Part shown: positions 24,965 through 31,928 of the stretch, piece by piece
Numbering within the stretch: position 1 is the stretch's first letter
Layout of the letters: each line of letters starts with the position of its first letter
DNA from: SVEL01 sp045125245
GTDB taxonomy: Bacteria > Bacillota > Clostridia > Lachnospirales > Lachnospiraceae
Assembly: GCA_045125245.1 (NCBI GenBank)
Contig: JBGVNF010000089.1
Coordinates: 1-38,817, forward strand
DNA: 38,817 bases
Direction: 5' to 3'
Translations under genes and position numbers: made by a program
Notes under the pieces: generated by a model
The model's input: the letters and a program-made list of their open reading frames with translations, nothing else
Told to the model about the DNA's origin: nothing
Databases searched by the model: none

Positions 24965-27547
24965 CTATCTAACCTCAGCTACTAACTTATCACCCTCTAC
25001 TTTTATAAGGATTGTATCTCCTTCGTGAAGTCCATCGCTAAGTATAACTCTAGCAGCCAATGTCTCTACATGCTTCTGTAAATATCTCTTAAGCGGTCTA
25101 GCACCATACATAGAGTCATAACCATTCTCTACCACATAATCTTTAGCATCCTCTGTAAGCTCTATCCTTATCTGTCGGTCTGCAAGTCTCTTATTAATAT
25201 CCTTAACAAGAAGTTCTACTATTCCAGCGATATTTCTCTTAGTTAATGGCTTAAACATTATTATCTCATCGAGTCTATTTAAGAATTCTGGTCTAAATGA
25301 TGCCCTAAGTTGCTCCATTACTAAGTTTTCATTTTCTGGGCGAATATTGCCCTCTTCGTCGATTCCTTCTAACAAATATGATGAACCAATATTTGATGTA
25401 AGGATAATAATTGTATTCTTAAAATCTACGCATCTGCCCTGCGAATCTGTTATTCTTCCATCATCAAGGACCTGAAGTAATACATTAAATACATCTGGAT
25501 GAGCCTTTTCAATTTCATCAAATAATACTACCGAATATGGTTTTCTTCTAACCGCCTCTGTAAGCTGGCCGCCTTCATCGTAACCAACATATCCCGGAGG
25601 CGCTCCTACAAGTCTAGATACTGAGTGTTTCTCCATATACTCTGACATATCGATGCGAACCATATTAGCTTCATTATCAAATAAATTCTCCGCAAGGGAT
25701 TTCGCCAGTTCTGTCTTACCTACACCTGTTGGTCCTAGGAATAAGAATGAACCTATCGGCTTACTTGGATCCTTTATACCTGCTTTAGAACGGATAATAG
25801 CTTCTGTTACCTTTTCTACTCCTTCATCCTGACCTACCACTCGCTTATGGAGTTCATCTGCTAGATTTAGTATCTTATTTCGTTCTGACTCTGTCAACTT
25901 AGTAACTGGTATACCTGTCCATCTAGAGATAATCTTTGCTATTTCCTCCTCAGTTACGCTTTCCCTAATAAGAGATAAGTCCTGATTCTTTATCTTATCT
26001 TCCTCTATCTCGAGTTGTTTTTGAAGCGCAGGCAATCTGCCATACTGTATCTCTGCCACTTTTTCCAAATCATAATTTCTCTGTGCAATTTTCATCTCAT
26101 TATTGGCAGTTTCTATATCTTCTCTCAACTTACTTAACTTATCTACAGAAGCCTTTTCATTTTCCCAAGTAGCAAGCTTATTCTTAAATTCATCTCTTAC
26201 TTGAGCTAATTCTCTACCTATAGCCTCTAATCTTTCCTTGCTAAGACTATCTGTTTCCTTCTTAAGGGCTGCCTCTTCTATCTCAAGCTGCATCACTTTT
26301 CTTCTTATATCATCAAGCTCTGTTGGCATAGAATCCAGCTCCGTCTTTATAAGAGCACATGCTTCATCCACTAAATCGATAGCCTTGTCAGGCAAGAATC
26401 TATCTGTAATATATCTATTAGAGAGCATAGCGGCTGACACAAGGGCTGAATCAGTAATCTTAACACCATGAAATACTTCGTAACGTTCCTTTAAGCCTCT
26501 AAGGATAGATATCGTATCCTCAACTGTAGGCTCATCCACCATAACAGGCTGAAATCTACGTTCAAGCGCTGGGTCCTTTTCGATATACTTTCTGTATTCA
26601 TCAAGAGTAGTTGCACCTATACAATGAAGCTCACCACGAGCAAGCATAGGTTTAAGCATATTACCTGCATCCATAGCACCATCAGACTTACCAGCACCCA
26701 CTATAGTATGAAGCTCATCGATAAAGAGAATAATCTCTCCTTCACTCTTCTTCACTTCATCAAGAACTGCCTTAAGTCGCTCTTCAAACTCACCTCGATA
26801 CTTAGCACCAGCAACTAATGCCCCCATATCCAAAGCAAAAATCTTTTTATCTTTAAGTCCTTCTGGAACATCTCCTTGAACTATACGCTGTGCAAGTCCT
26901 TCTACTGCAGCAGTCTTTCCTACACCCGGTTCACCTATAAGAACTGGATTATTTTTTGTCTTTCTAGACAGTATTCTTATAACATTTCTTATCTCATTAT
27001 CTCTTCCTATTACAGGGTCAAGCTTCTGGTTTCTAGCCTTTTCCACCAAATCCGTACCATATTTACTAAGCGTATCATAAGTAGCTTCTGGATTATCTGA
27101 TGTCACTTTCTGATTTCCACGAACTGTAGCAAGAGCCTGAAGAAATCTTTCTCTTGTAATACCGTATTCACCTAAGAATTCCTTCATGGCACGATTAGGA
27201 TTCTTAAGTAATGTTAAAAATAAATGTTCTACAGAAACATACTCATCTCCCATAGCCTTAGCTTCGTTCTCTGCAGTCACTAACACTTTATTCAAATCAT
27301 TACTTATACGAAGCTCGCCACCCTGAACCTTTGGTTTTTTCTCAATATAATCTACTATACGCTTCTTAAAATGATCAAGATTAATCTCCATCTTCTCAAT
27401 CATCTTAGGTATGAGTCCATCCATTTGATTAACCAAGGCACATACCAAATGTTCCTGATCCATCTCCTGATTGCCATACTCATAAGCTAACTTCTCAATA
27501 TCTTGAATAGCTTCAATTGATTTTTGTGTAAACTTATTAATATTCAT
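24965..27547 (-). CDS. clpB: ATP-dependent disaggregase ClpB
   Basis: An 860-residue Hsp100 chaperone that pulls proteins out of aggregates together with DnaK. It has an N-terminal Clp repeat domain (residues 1-145), a first AAA+ module with Walker A GEPGVGKTA and the pore loop GAKYRGEFEERLKAVLDE, a long coiled-coil middle domain (about 400-520) that marks ClpB rather than ClpA or ClpC, a second AAA+ module with GPTGVGKTE and PPGYVGYDEGGQLTEAVRR, and the C-terminal YGARPLKRYLQKHVE. There is no ClpP-binding loop. AGGAGG precedes the ATG at 27547; a longer in-frame extension is less likely. It is controlled by a CIRCE element. Confidence 0.96.
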   Translation of the reverse strand: MNINKFTQKSIEAIQDIEKLAYEYGNQEMDQEHLVCALVNQMDGLIPKMIEKMEINLDHFKKRIVDYIEKKPKVQGGELRISNDLNKVLVTAENEAKAMGDEYVSVEHLFLTLLKNPNRAMKEFLGEYGITRERFLQALATVRGNQKVTSDNPEATYDTLSKYGTDLVEKARNQKLDPVIGRDNEIRNVIRILSRKTKNNPVLIGEPGVGKTAAVEGLAQRIVQGDVPEGLKDKKIFALDMGALVAGAKYRGEFEERLKAVLDEVKKSEGEIILFIDELHTIVGAGKSDGAMDAGNMLKPMLARGELHCIGATTLDEYRKYIEKDPALERRFQPVMVDEPTVEDTISILRGLKERYEVFHGVKITDSALVSAAMLSNRYITDRFLPDKAIDLVDEACALIKTELDSMPTELDDIRRKVMQLEIEEAALKKETDSLSKERLEAIGRELAQVRDEFKNKLATWENEKASVDKLSKLREDIETANNEMKIAQRNYDLEKVAEIQYGRLPALQKQLEIEEDKIKNQDLSLIRESVTEEEIAKIISRWTGIPVTKLTESERNKILNLADELHKRVVGQDEGVEKVTEAIIRSKAGIKDPSKPIGSFLFLGPTGVGKTELAKSLAENLFDNEANMVRIDMSEYMEKHSVSRLVGAPPGYVGYDEGGQLTEAVRRKPYSVVLFDEIEKAHPDVFNVLLQVLDDGRITDSQGRCVDFKNTIIILTSNIGSSYLLEGIDEEGNIRPENENLVMEQLRASFRPEFLNRLDEIIMFKPLTKRNIAGIVELLVKDINKRLADRQIRIELTEDAKDYVVENGYDSMYGARPLKRYLQKHVETLAARVILSDGLHEGDTILIKVEGDKLVAEVR

Positions 27548-27601
27548 GTTATACGCCTCCTTTTGCAATACCCTGATTACCACTTTTTCCTACGCCAAAA
27601 A

Positions 27602-27629
27602 CGGCTATGTAAGTTTCCTTACATAACCG
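27602..27629 (-). other. Palindrome with GAAA loop at the clpB transcript start
   Basis: On the minus strand CGGTTATGTAAG-GAAA-CTTACATAGCCG forms a 12-bp stem (one G-U pair) capped by a GNRA-type loop. It lies right behind the -10 box, so it is either an mRNA 5' stem or a second protein-binding site. Confidence 0.6.
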
Positions 27630-27630
27630 T

Positions 27631-27659
27631 AATATATCACTAGTTGTTAGCACTGTCAA
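27631..27659 (-). promoter_or_regulatory. clpB promoter
   Basis: TTGACA (27654-27659, minus strand), 17 bp, TATATT (27631-27636). The -35 box lies inside the CIRCE element. Confidence 0.88.
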
Positions 27660-27673
27660 GAGGTGAGTGCTAA
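27647..27673. promoter_or_regulatory. CIRCE element (HrcA operator) upstream of clpB
   Basis: TTAGCACTG-N9-GAGTGCTAA matches the CIRCE consensus TTAGCACTC-N9-GAGTGCTAA with one mismatch and the exact 9-base spacing. It overlaps the -35 box, as expected for HrcA repression relieved by heat shock. Confidence 0.93.
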
Positions 27674-27688
27674 TTATTTTTTATCCCC

Positions 27689-28396
27689 TTAATTTGGTCT
27701 TGCCAAATAATATCCCTGAACATACTCAATATCCGTATTATCTCTGATATAGTTAAACTCTTCCTCTGTCTCCACGCCTTCGGCAATCATCTTGATTCCC
27801 TTTTCCTTAAACTCTTCAACTAATTCATCAATTCTATCCTGCTTATCTTTATCCATATGGATATCTGTTATCATAGAACGATCAAATTTAACATAATGTG
27901 GCTTAAAATATTCTACTGCGTATATATTATTATTACCCGTAGAATAATCATCTAAAGCAAGTCTCATATCATATCCACTTATCTCTTGCTTCTTTACACT
28001 CCACTTACGTCTACTAAGTTCTGTATACTCTACCATCTCTACGATAATTTTTCCTTCCATCTCTGGAAAAAGCTCAAAATACAAGCCCATCTGGCCTTCA
28101 TTTAAGTATTCACTAGGAAATGAATTAATACAAATATCATAATTATATCCGCGCTTCTTATACTCCATAGTAGAGCCAAAGCAAGTTGCTATCTCTATTA
28201 CATGCAGCTTTTTCTTCTTCTGATATTCATCAATCAGTTCTAGTGGTGTCATTCCTTTTGGACGCATCAAAGCCTCAACCGCTATTATCTCTAAATTCGT
28301 AGTATCAAAAATAGGTTGAAAAACAAAATTAATATCTAATTCCTTCAGTTCCTCTAAATCATCTGACTGAAAAGGTAATTCACTAAAATCAATCAT
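27689..28396 (-). CDS. Stand-alone EAL domain protein (c-di-GMP phosphodiesterase)
   Basis: A 235-residue cytoplasmic protein consisting of a single EAL domain, expected to cleave c-di-GMP to pGpG. The key residues are kept: E41-A-L-M-R in the name motif, INSFPSEYL, VEMVEYTEL, LALDDYSTG (normally DDFGTG), VKFDRSMI, the catalytic AEGVETEEE and VQGYYLARP. It is probably active, although Ser replaces Gly in the DDFG loop. There is no sensor domain or membrane segment. The ribosome-binding site (AAGGCGG) is weak. It lies upstream of the clpB promoter without an obvious terminator. A PilZ protein in the same window offers a possible c-di-GMP receptor. Confidence 0.88.
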   Translation of the reverse strand: MIDFSELPFQSDDLEELKELDINFVFQPIFDTTNLEIIAVEALMRPKGMTPLELIDEYQKKKKLHVIEIATCFGSTMEYKKRGYNYDICINSFPSEYLNEGQMGLYFELFPEMEGKIIVEMVEYTELSRRKWSVKKQEISGYDMRLALDDYSTGNNNIYAVEYFKPHYVKFDRSMITDIHMDKDKQDRIDELVEEFKEKGIKMIAEGVETEEEFNYIRDNTDIEYVQGYYLARPN

Positions 28397-28460
28397 CTAG
28401 TCACCGCCTTCTTATGCTTCTTGTTACTTTATATTTTTTCTCACAAATACGCTTGGCTTC

Positions 28461-28489
28461 ATTCTAACATATTTTTGTTATTTTGGCAA
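28461..28489 (-). promoter_or_regulatory. Promoter of the EAL gene
   Basis: TTGCCA (28484-28489, minus strand), 17 bp, TAGAAT (28461-28466), 65 bp upstream of the EAL start. Confidence 0.7.
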
Positions 28490-28507
28490 CTATTTGAACA
28501 TATTATT

Positions 28508-29449
28508 TTACTGCTTTTTATAAAGATGAGCACCCTCATATTCATCCGAACATTCATAGGCAATATCATAGCCCTGATTCATATATACCATACCATCACT
28601 ATGAATCATATCTACTTTATTATAATCCAGATGCATATATCGGTTCTTCAATTCATAATCAGTCCCCATTAGCAAATTACTATAGAAATCCTCCAAATAC
28701 TTTGTAGTAGAATATACTCCATTCTTCCAGTCATTATAATTAGCACGTACCAATGCATTTCTAAAATACCATGAATATTTTTTAAATACATCATTATTCA
28801 CATCAAATCCAAAACTCTTTAGATACTTAATCATAAATACCGCTGTGGCTCTAGTGTTACCTTCACAAAAAGGATGTATCTGCCATATATCAGATGTAAA
28901 CTTTGCGATATGCTTTATAGATTCTTTAAGAGTTAAATCTTCATAAGAAAATGATTTCTCTGTGTTAAAATCATACTCCAATATTTCTTTTATACTATTC
29001 CAGGCAGCATATACTACTGTATCACCCTTTAATACCCATTCCTTTTTAGTGATATTATATTTTCTAATCTCACCAGCATGGTCAAATACACCTTCAAACA
29101 ATCTTTTATGAATTGATAGCCACTCAACGTAAGAAAACTGAAATGTCTTTTCACCTAGCAATTTTGCAATTCTGGTTGATACAATATCTGCTTCTCTTGT
29201 ACCATTTTCTATATCTTCTCGTTCAGAGCGTTCTTCGTAATAAGATTTAATACGCTCCTCTATCTCCGCTATTCCAAGTTTGCCTTCAATGTGGTTTTTA
29301 GCATTACTAAGTAAATATTCAGATGTATTTAGTCCATCAACTGCTTGCAAGCCTATAGCCGCCTGCCAAGCATAAGTTTTTTCAATTTGTTCTGGCTCAC
29401 CTTGACGAAGGTATTCATCGAGCTCAAATTGCCATTTATTGTCAGACAT
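28508..29449 (-). CDS. Fic family protein
   Basis: A 313-residue protein with a Fic domain, which in active members transfers AMP or another phosphate-containing group to a target protein. The catalytic loop is HPFCEGNTR at 192-200: the catalytic His and the acidic metal ligand are kept, but the second Gly of the classical GNGR is Thr. This variant is common in one Fic subgroup of gut bacteria. Residues about 20-75 form a helical N-terminal part (AAIGLQAVDGLNTSEYLL), which may act as an inhibitory or antitoxin-like segment; I do not see a clear S/TxxxEG motif. ATG 29449 has AAAGGA eight bases upstream. No separate antitoxin gene is visible. Confidence 0.87.
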   Translation of the reverse strand: MSDNKWQFELDEYLRQGEPEQIEKTYAWQAAIGLQAVDGLNTSEYLLSNAKNHIEGKLGIAEIEERIKSYYEERSEREDIENGTREADIVSTRIAKLLGEKTFQFSYVEWLSIHKRLFEGVFDHAGEIRKYNITKKEWVLKGDTVVYAAWNSIKEILEYDFNTEKSFSYEDLTLKESIKHIAKFTSDIWQIHPFCEGNTRATAVFMIKYLKSFGFDVNNDVFKKYSWYFRNALVRANYNDWKNGVYSTTKYLEDFYSNLLMGTDYELKNRYMHLDYNKVDMIHSDGMVYMNQGYDIAYECSDEYEGAHLYKKQ

Positions 29450-29494
29450 AGGGCACATCCTTTCATATACTTATAGTAATATTTTTATTCTATT

Positions 29495-29503
29495 ATTATA
29501 TCA
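29495..29503 (-). promoter_or_regulatory. Extended -10 promoter of the fic gene
   Basis: TGATATAAT on the minus strand is a perfect -10 with an extended TG. No good -35 box is visible. Confidence 0.5.
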
Positions 29504-29543
29504 TATAAATAGTATTATTGGTATTCCATTTTCAATTTTTAAT

Positions 29544-29575
29544 TTTTCAAAATTTTAATTTTATAATTTTGAAAA
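29544..29575. repeat. AT-rich inverted repeat
   Basis: TTTTCAAAATT (29544-29554) and AATTTTGAAAA (29565-29575) form perfect 11-bp arms in the gap between the fic gene and the SH3 lipoprotein gene. Confidence 0.5.
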
Positions 29576-29613
29576 GCACTCAATTATTAAAGATTTTTCT
29601 CCTAAATACATCA

Positions 29614-29662
29614 TAAAAAAAGAGATGGAATTGCTCTCCAACCATATTCCCATCCTCCTTTT
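29614..29662 (-). terminator. Probable terminator of the lipoprotein operon
   Basis: An imperfect stem (29622-29631 with 29646-29657) lies just behind the SH3 lipoprotein gene and is followed by T7 on the minus strand. Confidence 0.65.
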
Positions 29663-29681
29663 TGTTATTTTTATATCTTCT

Positions 29682-30647
29682 TTAGTTTGTATCACTTAAA
29701 GATACTTTCTTAAGATTGAAGTTTTCATCAAAAATCCAACAATAACCTTCTCCAACCTTCTTCATTACATATAATCCATAATCTCTTATATCATAATGAA
29801 TTGTTGCAGCATCATTATATCTTCTTTGCATTCCAATGGTTAAATACCAACCATCTGGAACTTCAAGCTTACCGACTAATTTTTCCATAAAAATTTCATA
29901 AGCATCCATTTCTCTTTGTTCTCTTGAAACACCTGCTTTTGTTCCCATAATTGTATTCTTTACATCGTAAGAGCTATCGGCGTTGTGAATAATAACATAC
30001 TTATCAGATTTATATTTATTAGGATTTGCTTCTACCTTTTCCTCATAAGACATTTCGCCTGAAGGTTTCTTTGTAGTTGTCTCTTCATTCTTATTACTAC
30101 TTCCACCACTTGGCTTCTTTGTAGTTGTTGGCTTTGGTGTTGTAGTTTCAACAGGTTTATCCTGTAAATAACTATTACTTACATAAGCTTCTGTTCCATT
30201 GTATTCGATACGATACCAACCTGTTTGGTCAGATTTACCTGTTACCTTTACCTGCTGGTTAGCCTTTAAAGAACCAAGCCTCTCAAACTCCCTATTAGGT
30301 CCTTTTCGTACATTTACACTCGACTTCACATACATCACTTTATCTAAATTTGTTACTGTATATAATTTAGTTGTCGTTTCCTGTATCTGCTGTAAAGTTG
30401 TTGTTTCAGGTTCCGTTGTAGTCTCTTCCTCTGTTGTTTCCTGAATCTCACTTGTCACTTCTTCTGTCTGTGCCTCTTTTGAACTCTCTGTATCTACCTC
30501 AAATGTTGTTTCTAATTCCAAATTCAACTCTTGCATTTCTGATATGCTTGTATCTATTGCCTTCTGTTCTTCTTTCTTACAACCAACTGCATTCAAACTT
30601 AACGCAGCTACTAAAAACATAGCACTAATCATATTAAATTTACGCAT
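29682..30647 (-). CDS. Secreted lipoprotein with SH3 domain and Thr-rich linkers
   Basis: A 321-residue predicted lipoprotein. The signal peptide ends at LNAVGCKK, with Cys as the lipid-modified residue. A Glu/Thr-rich linker follows (ETTTEPETTTLQQ), then a bacterial SH3 domain (about residues 95-160: VKSSVNVRKGPNREFERLG, GWYRIEYNGTEAYVSNSYL), a second linker (TTTPKPTTTKKPSGG) and an unknown C-terminal domain of about 115 residues (KYVIIHNADSSYDV...GWYLTIGMQRRYNDAA). SH3_3 domains often bind cell-wall peptides. ATG 30647 (MRKFNM) has GAGGA eight bases upstream. It lies 35 bp behind another Thr-rich lipoprotein and is likely co-transcribed with it. Confidence 0.82.
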   Translation of the reverse strand: MRKFNMISAMFLVAALSLNAVGCKKEEQKAIDTSISEMQELNLELETTFEVDTESSKEAQTEEVTSEIQETTEEETTTEPETTTLQQIQETTTKLYTVTNLDKVMYVKSSVNVRKGPNREFERLGSLKANQQVKVTGKSDQTGWYRIEYNGTEAYVSNSYLQDKPVETTTPKPTTTKKPSGGSSNKNEETTTKKPSGEMSYEEKVEANPNKYKSDKYVIIHNADSSYDVKNTIMGTKAGVSREQREMDAYEIFMEKLVGKLEVPDGWYLTIGMQRRYNDAATIHYDIRDYGLYVMKKVGEGYCWIFDENFNLKKVSLSDTN

Positions 30648-30682
30648 ATACAATATCCTCACTTCTATATCAAACCAAGATA

Positions 30683-31540
30683 TTACTTATCATCCGCCGA
30701 GATAAAATAAACATCATTTTTACCAAAACTACAATATTCATCTAACATAAATGGTCCAGCATTTTCATCAATTTCTTGATTATATGAAATCTTTCCTGTA
30801 CTACTTCCACACACAAATACTACACCATCATAATCTTTAGGAACTGCAATACTTCTAACATATGTATTTGCGCTCATTGCTCCATCAAAATAGATCGTAA
30901 CTTCCTTTCCGTTTATCATTCTTTTAGAGCTTAAATATCCATCTCCTGCATCCCCAAACCCTGTAACATACTCAATTCCTGTATATTTATCAAAAGCACA
31001 TAAGCTTATCCAATTTTCCTCTCCATCGGTAATCCAGCATGTTATCCACTTATATTCCGGATTTTCTTCCCATATAGATTCCTCAATCACCAAATTACAT
31101 TTATATTCTTCTCTAGTTTCATTACCATTTATATCATTCAATACAATAGACTTAGCAGTAATCTTATATCCCATCTTCTCAAACCATGTCTTTGGAGCTT
31201 CCGGTGCCTTAGTTGTTGTTTCTGGTTGCTTTGTTGTCTCTGGCTTCTTTGTTGTCTCTGCCTTCTTTGTTGTTTCTGGCTTCTTTGTTGTAGTTTCCTT
31301 TTGAATAGAAGTATCTATTATCTTCTCTGTAGTTGTGCCTTCTTCCACTTTAGATGTAGACTGTTCCTCTTTTACAGATGTCGACTCATCTACTGATAAA
31401 GTAGTCTCCTCTAAAACTGTTGTTTCTGTACCAGTTGTAGTTTCATTTTTCTTTTCTTTATCATCCTTACAGCCTACCATTGAAAAACACAATGTAACTG
31501 TTACCATAACTATTCCTAATTCTTTAATAATCTTTCGCAT
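30683..31540 (-). CDS. Thr/Lys-rich lipoprotein of unknown function
   Basis: A 285-residue predicted lipoprotein: a basic start, a hydrophobic signal and the lipobox SMVGC with Cys at about 24. Residues about 30-120 are a low-complexity linker with imperfect repeats of ETTKKP/AETTKKP type, likely a flexible wall-spanning stalk. The last 165 residues are a soluble domain (for example TWFEKMGYKITAKSIVLND, GYLSSKRMINGKEVTIYFDGAM) that I do not recognise. GGAGG lies nine bases before the ATG. It is the first gene behind a near-perfect promoter, divergent from a small ribbon-helix-helix gene. Confidence 0.75.
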   Translation of the reverse strand: MRKIIKELGIVMVTVTLCFSMVGCKDDKEKKNETTTGTETTVLEETTLSVDESTSVKEEQSTSKVEEGTTTEKIIDTSIQKETTTKKPETTKKAETTKKPETTKQPETTTKAPEAPKTWFEKMGYKITAKSIVLNDINGNETREEYKCNLVIEESIWEENPEYKWITCWITDGEENWISLCAFDKYTGIEYVTGFGDAGDGYLSSKRMINGKEVTIYFDGAMSANTYVRSIAVPKDYDGVVFVCGSSTGKISYNQEIDENAGPFMLDEYCSFGKNDVYFISADDK

Positions 31541-31585
31541 ACTTCAATTCCTCCGATAATAAATATTATTTCAGTAAACACTTTT

Positions 31586-31614
31586 ATTATATCATTACAA
31601 TTCCTTTCGTGCAA
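31586..31614 (-). promoter_or_regulatory. Promoter of the lipoprotein operon
   Basis: TTGCAC (31609-31614, minus strand), a 17-bp spacer and TATAAT (31586-31591) with an extended TGA. The -35 box is one half of a GTGCAA/TTGCAC inverted repeat. Confidence 0.82.
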
Positions 31615-31663
31615 TACATTATGCGTTGCACTTTGCAATGCTTTATTTCTGTATCTTTTGCAA
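31609..31663. promoter_or_regulatory. Cluster of TTGCA/TGCAA half-sites, possible operator
   Basis: GTGCAA (31609-31614) and TTGCAC (31626-31631) are a perfect inverted pair 11 bp apart, and TTGCAA follows at 31633-31638 and 31658-31663. The cluster sits between two divergent genes, one of which encodes a small DNA-binding-type protein. Short repeated half-sites are typical of ribbon-helix-helix operators. Confidence 0.5.
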
Positions 31664-31692
31664 TAAAATAATATAAAAGGAGGTTTCTTATT

Positions 31693-31872
31693 ATGTCATT
31701 TCAGTTAAAACCTAACAGAAAAGAAACAGAAAACAAAACTATCCGTTTTCCTGTTTCTCTTATCGAACAAATAGATACAACTATAGAAGGGCAGGATGTA
31801 TCCTTTTCCTCATTCGTTATTCAAGCATGCGAATACGCCCTAAAAAATATGGATAAACCCCTAAAAAAATAG
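31693..31872 (+). CDS. Small ribbon-helix-helix-like protein (YlcI/YnfO type)
   Basis: A 59-residue protein with a strong AAGGAGG ribosome-binding site at 31676-31683. The sequence MSFQLKPNRKETENK-TIRFPVSLIEQIDTTIEGQ-VSFSSFVIQACEYALKNM shows the short strand (TIRFP) and two helices of a ribbon-helix-helix fold, as in small Arc/MetJ-like DNA-binding proteins. It is divergent from the lipoprotein operon and may regulate it, itself, or both. A terminator follows within 3 bp of the stop. It is easily missed because of its size. Confidence 0.82.
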   Translation: MSFQLKPNRKETENKTIRFPVSLIEQIDTTIEGQDVSFSSFVIQACEYALKNMDKPLKK

Positions 31873-31874
31873 CA

Positions 31875-31914
31875 AAAAAATCAGCTTGCACACTCTCTTG
31901 CAAGCTGATTTTTT
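31875..31914. terminator. Bidirectional terminator
   Basis: A perfect 16-base stem (31875-31890 with 31899-31914, 8-base loop) carries A6 on the left and T6 on the right. It serves both the small plus-strand gene and the convergent minus-strand gene ending at 31929. Confidence 0.92.
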
Positions 31915-31928
31915 ACTATTATCTTATC

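Noticed and set aside
28508..29449. A Fic-antitoxin two-gene module
   Set aside because: No small antitoxin gene lies next to the fic gene; any inhibitory part would be its own N-terminus.
31200..31310. A tandem DNA repeat or CRISPR-like array in the lipoprotein gene
   Set aside because: The repetitive bases encode the imperfect ETTKKP-type protein linker; there are no constant-length repeats with unique spacers.
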